Origin: Actinobacteria bacterium HGW-Actinobacteria-7
GTDB lineage: Bacteria; Actinomycetota; Coriobacteriia; Anaerosomatales; PHET01
Length of the DNA: 64,000 bases
Assembly: GCA_002841275.1 (NCBI GenBank)
Contig: PHET01000011.1
Location: forward strand, 1 to 64,000
Reading direction: 5' to 3'
A program made the translations under genes and the position numbers. A model generated the notes under the pieces. The model did not search any database. It was not told the DNA's origin and worked only from the letters and a program-made list of their open reading frames with translations. Shown here piece by piece: positions 44,339 to 53,244 of this stretch (positions within the stretch are counted from its first letter, which is position 1; every line of letters begins with the position of its first letter).

Positions 44339-45018
44339 GCGTGAGTGACAGTCGCTTTCGTGGAAGACCCGTCAGCGGCCCCGAATCGCCCCGATGGGGA
44401 CTCGCGTTCGCTCTGCGTGTCACGGTCGCACCAATGCTCAGAGCGCTCTTCCACGTCCGAGTATCCGGGCTGGAGAACGTTCCCGAAGGTCCGGCCATTC
44501 TCGCGGGGAATCATGTCAGCTACCTTGACCCGGTGCTCCTGTGGTGTGTGACGCCACGGCCGGTGCACTTCGTTGCGAAGTCGGAGATATGGAATAGTCG
44601 CGTATTGGGCTGGATGGCCGAGCGCGTATGGGCGTTTCCCGTCAACCGGGGGAGCGCGGATCGTGAGATGATCACGACAGCTACCGGGTTGTTGCAGGCA
44701 GGCGATCTTCTTGGCATGTTTCCCGAGGGAACGCGCAGCCACGTTCCTGACTCCGGTGAGCTTGGACAGGCGCACGGCGGAGTGTCCTTCATCGCTCTGA
44801 GAGCCGATGTGCCGATTGTTCCCGTGCGGTTTTCGGGTACGGATAAGGCGTGGGCCCGCGGGCAGAAGGTCCCGCGGCTCGCGAAGGTCCGCATCAGGTT
44901 CCTTGAGCCGGTTCATCCGAACCAGTTCGAGGGCGGTCGCAAGGAGCGCATGGAAGCTTTGACCGCTGAGGTCATGCGTCGGATTGCGGCCGCCGTAGAT
45001 GTGCCGGAAGAAGGCTGA
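44335..45018 (+). CDS. plsC: 1-acyl-sn-glycerol-3-phosphate acyltransferase
   Basis: Adds the second acyl chain to lysophosphatidate at the membrane. The 227-aa protein carries the acyltransferase motifs NHVSYLDP (NHX4D) and FPEGTRS, plus VPVRFSGT. There is one hydrophobic N-terminal stretch. GTG 44335 overlaps cmk. PlsY and GpsA, further along the same block, make its substrate upstream in the pathway. Confidence 0.92.
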   Translation: MSVSDSRFRGRPVSGPESPRWGLAFALRVTVAPMLRALFHVRVSGLENVPEGPAILAGNHVSYLDPVLLWCVTPRPVHFVAKSEIWNSRVLGWMAERVWAFPVNRGSADREMITTATGLLQAGDLLGMFPEGTRSHVPDSGELGQAHGGVSFIALRADVPIVPVRFSGTDKAWARGQKVPRLAKVRIRFLEPVHPNQFEGGRKERMEALTAEVMRRIAAAVDVPEEG

Positions 45019-45019
45019 C

Positions 45020-45853
45020 GTGCGCGTCGAAGTGGCCCGCTACGCGGGCGTATGCTACGGGGTTGAAAGAGCACTGAGGCTTGCCGAGGAGGCCGCACAC
45101 AGCGGCGGCGCTGTGCACACCCTTGGCCCGCTCATCCACAACCCGCAGGCGGTTGAAGCGCTGAGGGACAAGGGCGTTGAAGTCGCTCGGTCTCTCGACG
45201 ACGTGGACACTGGCACGCTGGTGATCCGTAGCCACGGCGTGGATCCCACGATTATCGAGGAGGCCCGTGCTCGGGGGCTGCGCGTAGTGGATGCGACCTG
45301 CCCTCACGTCAGCAAGGCCCACGAGGCCGCAGAAACTCTTAAGACAGAAGGCTACTCTGTAGTCATCGTTGGCGAGGCCGATCATCCCGAGGTCGAAGGC
45401 ATCATGGCGCATGCCGGGGGAGAGGCGCTCGTTATCGAGAGCGTCGCGGAGATTCCTGAAAGGCTGCCCTCGCGCCGGATCGGCGTCGTCGTGCAGACGA
45501 CCCAGTCCGAGGCCTTGCTCGCCCAGGTTGTCGCTGCGCTTGTGCCGCGCGTCAGCGAGTTGCGTGTGCACAACACGATCTGCTCGGCGACCGGGAAGCG
45601 CCAGCGGTCCGCTGCGGAGCTTGCAGAGGGCGTGGACGTGGTCGTGGTAGTGGGCGGTCACAACTCAGGGAATACCGCACGACTTGTCGAGATATGCCGA
45701 GAGATCAACCCGCGCACCCATCACGTCGAGACTGCGGATGACCTCGATGCAGTCTGGTTCGCTGGCGCGCAGGTAGTCGGCGTAGCCGCTGGTGCTTCCA
45801 CCCCCGCACAACAGATGCAAGGTGTCATCCAAGCCATCGAATCCATGGAGTAG
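45020..45853 (+). CDS. ispH: 4-hydroxy-3-methylbut-2-enyl diphosphate reductase
   Basis: Last step of the MEP isoprenoid pathway, an iron-sulfur enzyme. The 277-aa protein has three cluster cysteines (GVCYGVERA, DATCPHVSKA, NTICSATGKRQ) and the substrate motif AGASTP. GTG 45020 follows GAAGG closely; translation from 44999 overlaps plsC. It ends six bases before the DUF512 gene. In many Clostridia rpsA follows ispH; that gene is absent here. Confidence 0.92.
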   Translation: MRVEVARYAGVCYGVERALRLAEEAAHSGGAVHTLGPLIHNPQAVEALRDKGVEVARSLDDVDTGTLVIRSHGVDPTIIEEARARGLRVVDATCPHVSKAHEAAETLKTEGYSVVIVGEADHPEVEGIMAHAGGEALVIESVAEIPERLPSRRIGVVVQTTQSEALLAQVVAALVPRVSELRVHNTICSATGKRQRSAAELAEGVDVVVVVGGHNSGNTARLVEICREINPRTHHVETADDLDAVWFAGAQVVGVAAGASTPAQQMQGVIQAIESME

Positions 45854-45859
45854 CACACG

Positions 45860-47230
45860 ATGACGCGAGCGCAGTATGCACCAACCGATCTGCCCGGTCG
45901 CCGTGGTGGCGTCATCGCGCACGTTGAGCCCGGGTCAGCGGCTGAGTCCGCGGGTATCGGCAGTGGCGAGATTCTGGTTGCCGTCGAGGGCGTTTCGCTG
46001 AGCGATGTGCTCGACTGGCAGTGGCACTCAGATGCAGACGAGATTGACGTCACGGTGGCATCGCCAGGCGGACAGACGCGGGAAGTGTCGCTGCAGCGCG
46101 AGCCGGGACGGCCATGGGGCATCGAGTTCGAAGATGCGCTGTTCGACGATGTGAGGACGTGCAGGAACAACTGCGTGTTCTGCTTCATGAGCCAGCTGCC
46201 ATCCGGCATGCGTCCCGCGCTTTACCTTCGCGACGACGACTACCGATTGAGCTTCCTCCAGGGCAATTTCATCACACTCACCAACCTCACAGATGAGGAC
46301 GTGCAGCGTATCGGCGAGCAGCACCTCTCGCCGCTCTACGTCTCACTGCACGCGGTGACTCCGGAGGTACGCGCGGACTTGGTGTGCGCTCGGGAGGATC
46401 GCGCGATCGAGCGCTTCGACGAACTGCTTGAGATCGGTATCGACCTGCATGTGCAGATCGTACTTGTGCCGGGAGTCAATGACGAGGATGAACTCGATCG
46501 GACCCTCACGTGGCTTGCAGAGCGTGAAGGGGTCGTCTCGGTGGGGATCGTCCCGCTGGGATACACGCGGTATCAGGAGCGATTCTTCTCCGGCTACGAA
46601 GATCAGATCACGGCTGCGACTGTCATTCAACAGGTGCAGCGCTGGCAGTTCGAGTCTCGCGAGCGCGATGGTGTGACGTGGGTGCACCTCGCTGACGAGT
46701 TCTACCTCAACGCGCGCGCACCGTTTCCCACTGCGGAGTGGTACGACGAGTACCCGCAGTATGAGAACGGCATCGGCATGGTCCGCAGCTTCGCTGATGA
46801 GGTGGGCGAGCAGCTGACCGAGCTGAAGGCCGCAGTCGCCAGACTTCCTGAGGAGGCCGAGGAGATCACCCTTGTGACGGGCATGATGGCCGCCACTACT
46901 CTCGCCGGCGCTCTCAATGCGTTGAATGCGGTAGGCAGGGTCCGCTTGCTTGCGGTTCCCAACCGATACTTCGGCGGCAATGTCTCGGTGACCGGGCTAC
47001 TCACCGGACACGATCTAGCCGACGCCATCCGCACCGATAGCGCGAATCTGGGTACACCGACCACCTACCTACTTCCCGATGTTGTGTTCAACGACGATGA
47101 TCTCACCCTCGACAACCACACCCTCGAAGAGATCATCGCCGAGAGCGGTTGTGATGTACGTGTGGTATCCTGCGACGCCGCGGGACTGCTCTTCGGCCTT
47201 CAAGACGGAACCAGTAACCCTCCCGCATGA
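45860..47230 (+). CDS. PDZ - radical SAM - DUF512 protein
   Basis: A 456-aa conserved Gram-positive protein of unknown biochemical role. Residues 15-80 form a PDZ-like domain (VEPGSAAESAGI), followed by a variant iron-sulfur motif CRNNCVFCF (CxxxCxxC) of the radical SAM type, FLQGNFITLTN, and the C-terminal DUF512 region with LVTGMMAATTL. Its place between ispH and der is commonly conserved, which may point to ribosome or isoprenoid-linked modification, but no substrate is known. ATG 45860 is six bases after ispH. Confidence 0.85.
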   Translation: MTRAQYAPTDLPGRRGGVIAHVEPGSAAESAGIGSGEILVAVEGVSLSDVLDWQWHSDADEIDVTVASPGGQTREVSLQREPGRPWGIEFEDALFDDVRTCRNNCVFCFMSQLPSGMRPALYLRDDDYRLSFLQGNFITLTNLTDEDVQRIGEQHLSPLYVSLHAVTPEVRADLVCAREDRAIERFDELLEIGIDLHVQIVLVPGVNDEDELDRTLTWLAEREGVVSVGIVPLGYTRYQERFFSGYEDQITAATVIQQVQRWQFESRERDGVTWVHLADEFYLNARAPFPTAEWYDEYPQYENGIGMVRSFADEVGEQLTELKAAVARLPEEAEEITLVTGMMAATTLAGALNALNAVGRVRLLAVPNRYFGGNVSVTGLLTGHDLADAIRTDSANLGTPTTYLLPDVVFNDDDLTLDNHTLEEIIAESGCDVRVVSCDAAGLLFGLQDGTSNPPA

Positions 47231-47252
47231 TGTATTAAGGAGTGACGCGGTC

Positions 47253-48563
47253 ATGCCGCTTCCCATCGTAGCCGTCGTGGGTAGGCCCAATGTGGGCAAG
47301 TCCACGTTCGTCAACAGAATCGCCCAGACATCCGACGCCATCGTTCACGAGGCGCGCGGCGTGACGCGAGATCGAAGCTATCACCGCGCGGACTGGAACG
47401 GAAAGGACTTCCTGCTGATCGATACCGGTGGTATCGAGGCCGGGAGTATCGACGAGTTCCAGTCCTCGATTCGTGCCCAGGCCTATATGGCGACAGAAGA
47501 AGCCGACGCCATTGTCTTCCTAGTGGACGGCAAGAGCGGCATCGCTCCGGACGACCAGGAAGTCGCCAACATCCTGAAGCGCACCAACAAGCCGGTGTTT
47601 CTCGCAGTGAACAAGGTGGACAACCCGGGCAGCGAGGCCGAGACCTACGACTTCTGGTCGCTTGGTCTGGACACGCCGTATCCGGTCAGCGCCACTCACG
47701 GCAACGGCACGGGCGATCTGCTCGACGAGATCGTGGCGGTGTTGCCGGATATCGAGCCCGAGGTCGACGATGACGTGATCAACATCGCGATCATCGGTCG
47801 GCCCAACGCCGGGAAATCGTCGCTGCTCAACCAGCTTCTGGGACGTGAACGCGCTATCGTGTCACCGGTCGCAGGCACCACAAGGGATTCAATCGACACC
47901 TCGTTCGAGTACCGCGGTCAGAAGCTCGTTCTCGTTGACACCGCTGGTATTCGACGCAAGTCGCTCATCGACGAAGACGTTGAGTACTACGGATTCGTCC
48001 GCGCTATGCGCGCCATCGACCGTGCTGACGTCGCGTTGTTGGTCATCGACTCGACCATCGGGCTGACCGATCAGGATCAGCGTGTGGCGCGATTCGCCGA
48101 GGAGCGCGGGTGCGCGATCATCATCCTGCTGAACAAGTGGGATGCGCTCGACGAGGAAGAGGACGCAAAGAAGGACCTTGAGGTGCGCGTTGAAGAGCGT
48201 ATGGGTTTCGTGGGCTTTGCGCCCGTGTTGCGCATCAGCGCGCTGACAGGCAAGGGCGTGCATCGCATCTGGGACAACGTGATGAAGGTCTACTCGAACT
48301 ACACTCAGGAGATCTCGACAAGCCAGCTCAACAAGCTGCTCACTGATATGCGCGAGTTCGGCCACACAAAGAACGAGGGTGGCAAGTCTCTTCGCATGCA
48401 CTACGTCACACAGACACGTATCTCTCCTCCGGGATTCGTGTTCTTCGCTAACCATCCTACGATGATCGATGACAACTTCCGACGCTATGTCGAAAACCGT
48501 TTGCGGGAGCGTTTCGACTTCTCAGGTACCCCGGTCATTCTCAAGTTCCGCAAGAAGGACTGA
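47253..48563 (+). CDS. der: GTPase Der (EngA)
   Basis: Tandem GTPase needed for 50S subunit assembly. The 436-aa protein has G1 motifs GRPNVGKST and GRPNAGKSS, DTGGIE and DTAGIR switch motifs, NKVD and NKWD, and a C-terminal KH-like domain. ATG 47253 follows AAGGAG by ten bases; the upstream frame in DUF512 is a shadow. It is followed by plsY after seven bases. Confidence 0.95.
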   Translation: MPLPIVAVVGRPNVGKSTFVNRIAQTSDAIVHEARGVTRDRSYHRADWNGKDFLLIDTGGIEAGSIDEFQSSIRAQAYMATEEADAIVFLVDGKSGIAPDDQEVANILKRTNKPVFLAVNKVDNPGSEAETYDFWSLGLDTPYPVSATHGNGTGDLLDEIVAVLPDIEPEVDDDVINIAIIGRPNAGKSSLLNQLLGRERAIVSPVAGTTRDSIDTSFEYRGQKLVLVDTAGIRRKSLIDEDVEYYGFVRAMRAIDRADVALLVIDSTIGLTDQDQRVARFAEERGCAIIILLNKWDALDEEEDAKKDLEVRVEERMGFVGFAPVLRISALTGKGVHRIWDNVMKVYSNYTQEISTSQLNKLLTDMREFGHTKNEGGKSLRMHYVTQTRISPPGFVFFANHPTMIDDNFRRYVENRLRERFDFSGTPVILKFRKKD

Positions 48564-48570
48564 CCCAGGC

Positions 48571-49263
48571 ATGCTGCTCCATGTCCTGCGCATAGCTGCC
48601 CCTTTGGTGGTCGGCTACCTCGTGGGCGGGATTCCCTTCTCGCTGATTGTTGGCAAGCGCTTCTTCGGCATCGACCCGCGTGAACACGGTTCGGGCAACC
48701 TTGGAGCCACCAACGTCTTTCGTGTCCTCGGTGCACGCCCTGCGTTGGCCGTGGCGTTGGCCGACGTGAGCAAGGGAGCCGCAGCCGTTGCCCTGGCGAT
48801 GCTCGTATGCCCGCCTTCGGTCACCGGTAACGCCCGTGACTGGGTGCTCATCGCGGTTGCGATGACTGCGGTACTAGGCCATTCGTTCTCCCCATATATT
48901 CGCTTTCGTGGTGGCAAGGGAGTGGCCACGGCCGCAGGCGCCATTGCTGTGGTCATGCCGCTCACCCTGCCGTTCCTGCTTCTCACGTTCGTTCTGGTCA
49001 TTTACCTCGGCCGTATCGTGTCTCTGGCATCAATCGTTGTGGCGGTCGAGTTCCCCCTACTGACCCTATGGCTCTACCGCGACAGGCCTGCGCTGTTGGT
49101 GTTCTCGGCAGTGGCTGCGGCTCTTGTCATCGCGCGACATCGCACCAATATCATGCGCATTGCTCACGGCCAGGAGAACAAGATCTCTTTCAGCGGCCGC
49201 GGGCAGCTGAGTAATGTATTGTTGAAGAAGGACGAGACTGTTTCCGAAGACTCGGAGGACTAA
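48571..49263 (+). CDS. plsY: Glycerol-3-phosphate acyltransferase PlsY
   Basis: Membrane enzyme that makes lysophosphatidate from acyl-phosphate and glycerol-3-phosphate. The 230-aa protein has the PlsY motifs GSGNLGATNVFRVLG, GHSFSPYIRFRGGKGVAT (in part) and several helices. ATG 48571 is preferred; the frame before it is a der shadow. It ends next to gpsA, which supplies glycerol-3-phosphate. The last 30 residues are polar. Confidence 0.93.
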   Translation: MLLHVLRIAAPLVVGYLVGGIPFSLIVGKRFFGIDPREHGSGNLGATNVFRVLGARPALAVALADVSKGAAAVALAMLVCPPSVTGNARDWVLIAVAMTAVLGHSFSPYIRFRGGKGVATAAGAIAVVMPLTLPFLLLTFVLVIYLGRIVSLASIVVAVEFPLLTLWLYRDRPALLVFSAVAAALVIARHRTNIMRIAHGQENKISFSGRGQLSNVLLKKDETVSEDSED

Positions 49264-50280
49264 GTGCGCATTTCTGTAATCGGCGCCGGCTCGTGGGGCA
49301 CCGCTGTCTCCTGGCTCCTTAGCGGAAAAGGTCACGAGGTTCGCCTGTGGGCGCGCGAGCCCGAGATCGCGGACGGGGTCAACTGTGACCACCGCAACCC
49401 GTTGTACCTGCCTGATGTACCGCTCGCGGCCAGTGTCGTCGCGTCGTCTGACATCGGCGAGGCGTTGGAGGGCGCTGAGGCTGTGGTGATGGTCACGCCA
49501 TCGATGGGCGTGCGCACGACCGCTGAGGCCATGCAGCCGCACCTCGGCTCCGACACCCCCGTCGTCATACTCAGCAAGGGCGTCGAGAACGGCACATTCA
49601 TGCTGATGACAGAGGTGCTCGCCGACGTCTTCGGCAACGACATGCGCATCGCGGGGCTCTCCGGACCCAACCATGCCGAAGAGGTCAGCCGGGGTATTCC
49701 ATCTGCTACGGTCGTAGCCTCCCACAATGACGCCGTTGCTCAGCTCTTCCAAGACGTGTTCATGGCGCCGTTCTTCCGTGTCTACACCAACACCGACGTC
49801 ATCGGCGTCGAACTCTGTGGCGCGAGCAAGAACGTCGTGGCCATCGCTGCGGGCATGTGCGACGGCCTCGGCTACGGGGACAACACCAAAGCGACGCTTA
49901 TGACGCGCGGGCTTGCAGAGATGACGCGCCTTGGTGCCGCGATGGGGGCCAACCCTCTGACCTATATGGGTCTTGCGGGCATGGGTGATCTGATCGTCAC
50001 ATGTGCAAGCCGCCACTCCCGCAACCGCGGTCTGGGAGAGCTCATCGCGACAGGTGGCACGCTCGAGGAGTACACCAAACGCACTCAGATGGTCGTCGAG
50101 GGCGCTGCTGCATGCGTGTCGATCGACGAATTGAGCAAGCGTAAGGGAATCGAGTTGCCCATCACGCATATGGTGCGGGAGATTCTCTACGAGGGGCTGT
50201 CGGTACATGCCGCCGGAGAGATGCTCATGGGCCGAGAAGCCCGCGACGAACTTCACGGCATGGGTTTTGTCGTCGACTAG
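49264..50280 (+). CDS. gpsA: NAD(P)H-dependent glycerol-3-phosphate dehydrogenase
   Basis: Reduces dihydroxyacetone phosphate to glycerol-3-phosphate for phospholipids. The 338-aa protein opens with GAGSWGTAVSWLL, has the catalytic-region motif GASKNVVAIAAG and SGPNHAEEV, and ends with the MGLAGMGDLIVTC region and MGREARDELHGMG. GTG 49264 is one base after the plsY stop. Confidence 0.94.
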   Translation: MRISVIGAGSWGTAVSWLLSGKGHEVRLWAREPEIADGVNCDHRNPLYLPDVPLAASVVASSDIGEALEGAEAVVMVTPSMGVRTTAEAMQPHLGSDTPVVILSKGVENGTFMLMTEVLADVFGNDMRIAGLSGPNHAEEVSRGIPSATVVASHNDAVAQLFQDVFMAPFFRVYTNTDVIGVELCGASKNVVAIAAGMCDGLGYGDNTKATLMTRGLAEMTRLGAAMGANPLTYMGLAGMGDLIVTCASRHSRNRGLGELIATGGTLEEYTKRTQMVVEGAAACVSIDELSKRKGIELPITHMVREILYEGLSVHAAGEMLMGREARDELHGMGFVVD

Positions 50281-50322
50281 CTCCGAACATCACAGACCGC
50301 CCAAGGCGAGGGGAGTGCTCAC

Positions 50323-50997
50323 GTGTCCGACCGCATTCTGATGGCACCATCGATTCTCTCGGCCGACTTCACCCGGCTCGCAGAGGCGATCGAACTCGTT
50401 GAGGCAGGCGGGGCCGACTACATCCACATCGACGTGATGGACGGGCATTTCGTGCCCAACCTCACTATTGGGCCCCCGGTCATCAAGTCGATCAAGCGAA
50501 TCGCGACCAAGCCTCTGGACGTGCACCTCATGATCGACAACGCCGACTCCACGATTGACTGGTATCTCGATGCCGGCGCTGATAGCGTCACTGTGCACGT
50601 TGAGTCATGCCCGCATCTCCATCGCACACTCATGCGCATTCGTGAGGCCGGCGCGTCACCGGCGGTCTGCGTCAATCCAGCCACCCCGGTGGACGCCATC
50701 ATCGAGGTCCTCGGCATGGTCGACATGGTGCTCATCATGAGCGTCAACCCGGGCTTTGGCGGGCAGGCGTTCATTGGTCGAGCCGCCGAGAAAGTCTCCG
50801 AGCTGGCGTGGATGTGCGGAGAGCTGGGAATCGATCCACTCATCCAGATCGACGGTGGCATCACCTTGGAGACCGCTCCACTCGTCTCTGCTGAAGGGGC
50901 CCGCGTGCTGGTTGCCGGCAATGCGGTCTTCGGCCAGTCCGATCCGGTCGCCGCGATGCAGGCTATTCGGGTGGCTGCTCAGGCGGCAATCGTTTAG
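50323..50997 (+). CDS. rpe: Ribulose-phosphate 3-epimerase
   Basis: Interconverts ribulose-5-phosphate and xylulose-5-phosphate; ribulose-5-phosphate is also a riboflavin precursor, which may explain its place before the rib operon. The 224-aa TIM barrel has APSILSADF, HIDVMDGHFVPN, DVHLMI, MSVNPGFGGQ and DGGI. GTG 50323 follows GAGGGGAG. A small membrane-protein gene starts nine bases after its stop. Confidence 0.94.
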   Translation: MSDRILMAPSILSADFTRLAEAIELVEAGGADYIHIDVMDGHFVPNLTIGPPVIKSIKRIATKPLDVHLMIDNADSTIDWYLDAGADSVTVHVESCPHLHRTLMRIREAGASPAVCVNPATPVDAIIEVLGMVDMVLIMSVNPGFGGQAFIGRAAEKVSELAWMCGELGIDPLIQIDGGITLETAPLVSAEGARVLVAGNAVFGQSDPVAAMQAIRVAAQAAIV

Positions 50998-51006
50998 GAG
51001 GTCGGG

Positions 51007-51216
51007 ATGCCTCTATTTGGGCGATTCAGCCCGATGGGGATGTCGCAGATCGACGCCACCGAGAAGATGGTCGTCGGCAGGGGCGAGCGGTTGCGTGACC
51101 TCTCGCAGCAGTCGTGGTCCAGGTTCTTCCTGTGGCTGGTGGTGAGGTTCGTGGGCTACGGCGTTGCAGCTGTCGTCGTGTGGCTGCTGGTCAACGTGTG
51201 GGTCGCCCGCCACTGA
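51007..51216 (+). CDS. Small membrane protein of unknown function
   Basis: A 69-aa protein with one strongly hydrophobic C-terminal helix (residues about 42-65) and a charged N-terminal half. ATG 51007 follows a full AGGAGG at the right distance, so it is probably a real gene translated with rpe. No family is recognised. It lies just before the riboflavin promoter. Confidence 0.65.
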   Translation: MPLFGRFSPMGMSQIDATEKMVVGRGERLRDLSQQSWSRFFLWLVVRFVGYGVAAVVVWLLVNVWVARH

Positions 51217-51262
51217 GGGACCTGAGCCGTCATGACGTCGGAATCACACCGTATCGGCGGTG

Positions 51263-51290
51263 TTGCTGCACGTCAGGTGCATGCTACAAT
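51263..51290 (+). promoter_or_regulatory. Promoter of the riboflavin operon
   Basis: TTGCTG and TACAAT are separated by 16 bp. The implied start point near 51297 coincides with the beginning of the FMN riboswitch, which supports the assignment. Confidence 0.5.
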
Positions 51291-51296
51291 CTCAAT

Positions 51297-51414
51297 GCTT
51301 TCTTCAGGGCGGGGTGAGATTCCCCACCGGCGGTAATAGCCCGCGAACCCCGCAAGGGGCCGATCCGGTGTGATTCCGGGGCCGACGGTTAAAGTCCGGA
51401 TGGGAGAAGGAAGG
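51297..51414 (+). ncRNA. FMN riboswitch (RFN element)
   Basis: The conserved RFN core is complete: GGGCGGGGTGAGATTCCCC, ACCGGCGGTAATAGCC, GCGAACC, GATCCGGTGTGATTCCGG, GCCGACGGTTAAAGTCCGG and ATGGGAGAAG follow in order. The outer P1 strand CTTTCTTC (51298-51305) can pair with GAAGGAAG (51406-51413), which contains the purine-rich ribosome site of ribD. FMN binding would thus hide that site, so control at translation start is likely. Confidence 0.95.
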
Positions 51415-51423
51415 TCCGCATCC

Positions 51424-52557
51424 ATGCGGCTATTCGAAGATGTCGCATCACAGGTCGATGATCCGTTCTTCGCGCGCGCTCTGTTGCTCGCCGAGAAGGG
51501 CAGGGGAGCGACCGCACCCAACCCGCTGGTAGGCTGCGTCATCGTGCGCGATGGCGCCATTGTCGGTGAGGGCTTTCACCCGCGCGCCGGTCAGCCTCAC
51601 GCGGAGGTGTTCGCACTCCGAGACGCTGGAGCGCACGCCACCGACGCTGAGGTCTACGTTACGCTGGAGCCCTGCTCGCATGAGGGCAAGACACCGCCGT
51701 GCACCGCAGCACTCATAGATGCTGGCGTGCGCAAGGTCCATATCGGCATGCACGATCCGAATCCCATTGCCCGTGGCGGTGCGGACGTACTCCGAGAGGC
51801 CGGAATCGAGGTCGCTTTCGCCCCGGATCCGGAGCCGTTCGCAAAGCTCAACAGCGGTTGGCTCAAGCGTCTGGCCGTCGGGCTACCGCAGGTTGTAGCC
51901 AAGGTGGGCGCGAGCGTGGATGGGCATCTCTCGTTCGCCCCGGGCGAGCGAGCTTCGATTACCGGTTCGTCGGGCGCTCGCGTCACGCGCAGGCTTAGGG
52001 CTGCTGCCGACGCCGTTGTGGTAGGCGCCGCAACGGTCATCGCCGACGACCCGGCGCTTACTGTTCGTGACACAGACGGCCTGCTCGCGCACCGTCAGCC
52101 GTTGCGTATCGTACTCGTTCGACATCACGTGCCGGCGCCAAGCGCTCGGGTGTTCACGGACAACGCGGCCCCAACGCTCGTTCTGGCCGCTGAGGGCGCC
52201 CCTGAGGCCCAACTGTCGGCATTGCCTGTCGGTGTTGAGGTCGAGCGGTTCTCGGCGGGAGAAGGGTTTGAGGCGGCGCTCAGGGCACTTGCCCGGCGTG
52301 GATTGTCAGACATACTTGTGGAATGCGGCCCCACTCTGCTCACCGTGCTGGTTCGCAAGCACCTTTTCGACGAGCTTGTGGTGGTGACCGCAGGCGGGAT
52401 GGCCGGTGCTTCAGCGCCTCCGTTGTTCCTGGGCGAACCGCAATGTTCTGGGGATACGCTGGTGCACGACTTGGCCCCGCTGGAAGCGGGTATCGTTGGA
52501 GATGTATCCATAACGGTCTGGGGACCCGCCCGTGGCGGGTCCGACCCAGCTGCATAG
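51424..52557 (+). CDS. ribD: Riboflavin biosynthesis deaminase/reductase
   Basis: Deaminates and reduces the GTP-derived pyrimidine in riboflavin synthesis. The 377-aa protein has an N-terminal zinc deaminase domain (HAEVFAL, EPCSHEGKTPPC) and a C-terminal dihydrofolate-reductase-like domain (SVDGHLSF, SGARVTRRLRAAADAVVVG in part). ATG 51424 lies just after the riboswitch; the frame before it passes through riboswitch sequence and is not coding. Confidence 0.94.
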   Translation: MRLFEDVASQVDDPFFARALLLAEKGRGATAPNPLVGCVIVRDGAIVGEGFHPRAGQPHAEVFALRDAGAHATDAEVYVTLEPCSHEGKTPPCTAALIDAGVRKVHIGMHDPNPIARGGADVLREAGIEVAFAPDPEPFAKLNSGWLKRLAVGLPQVVAKVGASVDGHLSFAPGERASITGSSGARVTRRLRAAADAVVVGAATVIADDPALTVRDTDGLLAHRQPLRIVLVRHHVPAPSARVFTDNAAPTLVLAAEGAPEAQLSALPVGVEVERFSAGEGFEAALRALARRGLSDILVECGPTLLTVLVRKHLFDELVVVTAGGMAGASAPPLFLGEPQCSGDTLVHDLAPLEAGIVGDVSITVWGPARGGSDPAA

Positions 52558-52569
52558 AGAGGGACGAAC

Positions 52570-53235
52570 GTGTTCACCGGACTCATCGAATCACAAGGCG
52601 TCGTCACACGGCTTGAAAGGGTCTCTGGTGGCGGCCAGATGGAGGTTTACGCGCCGGATTTCGGCCGCGACATGGCTATAGGCGACTCGATCGCCGTAGA
52701 CGGCGTCTGTTTGACGGTGGTCAAGTTCATCCGAGGGGCGTTCGTTGCGGACGTGTCAGAAGAAACCCTTTCCAAGACCACCCTGGGTGCGCTTCAGCAG
52801 GGTGGCAAGGTCAACCTTGAGCGGGCGTTGCGGTTCTCTGACCGGCTGGGAGGGCACCTGGTCACTGGGCACATCGACGGCATCGGCAGACTGCTACTCC
52901 GGCACGCAGCGGGCAACAGCACTGTCTACCAGTTCCAGATTCCTCCCACGATGGTTGAATATGTCGTGCCCAAAGGTTCTATAGCGATCGACGGCATCTC
53001 GCTCACGGTTGCGCAGATCAAGGGCGAATCGATTGCTGCCGCCGTGGTGCCTCACACGGAAGCTGCGACCACTCTGAAGGACAAACCGATCGGTGCTCCG
53101 GTCAACGTCGAGGTCGACATGATGGCCAAGTACGTGAAGAGGTTCGTGAGTATCTACGGCCCGCGTGGCGCGTCTGATGACGAGCCCAAGCGTGGGTTGG
53201 GCGACATGCTCCGCGATTTTGCAGAAGGGAAGTAG
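52570..53235 (+). CDS. ribE: Riboflavin synthase, alpha chain
   Basis: Dismutates two molecules of 6,7-dimethyl-8-ribityllumazine into riboflavin. The 221-aa protein has two lumazine-binding repeats, the first starting MFTGLIESQG with DGVCLTV, the second around GHLVTGHIDG with DGISLTV. GTG 52570 follows GAGGGACGAAC. It is followed by ribBA after nine bases. Confidence 0.93.
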   Translation: MFTGLIESQGVVTRLERVSGGGQMEVYAPDFGRDMAIGDSIAVDGVCLTVVKFIRGAFVADVSEETLSKTTLGALQQGGKVNLERALRFSDRLGGHLVTGHIDGIGRLLLRHAAGNSTVYQFQIPPTMVEYVVPKGSIAIDGISLTVAQIKGESIAAAVVPHTEAATTLKDKPIGAPVNVEVDMMAKYVKRFVSIYGPRGASDDEPKRGLGDMLRDFAEGK

Positions 53236-53244
53236 TCCGTACCT

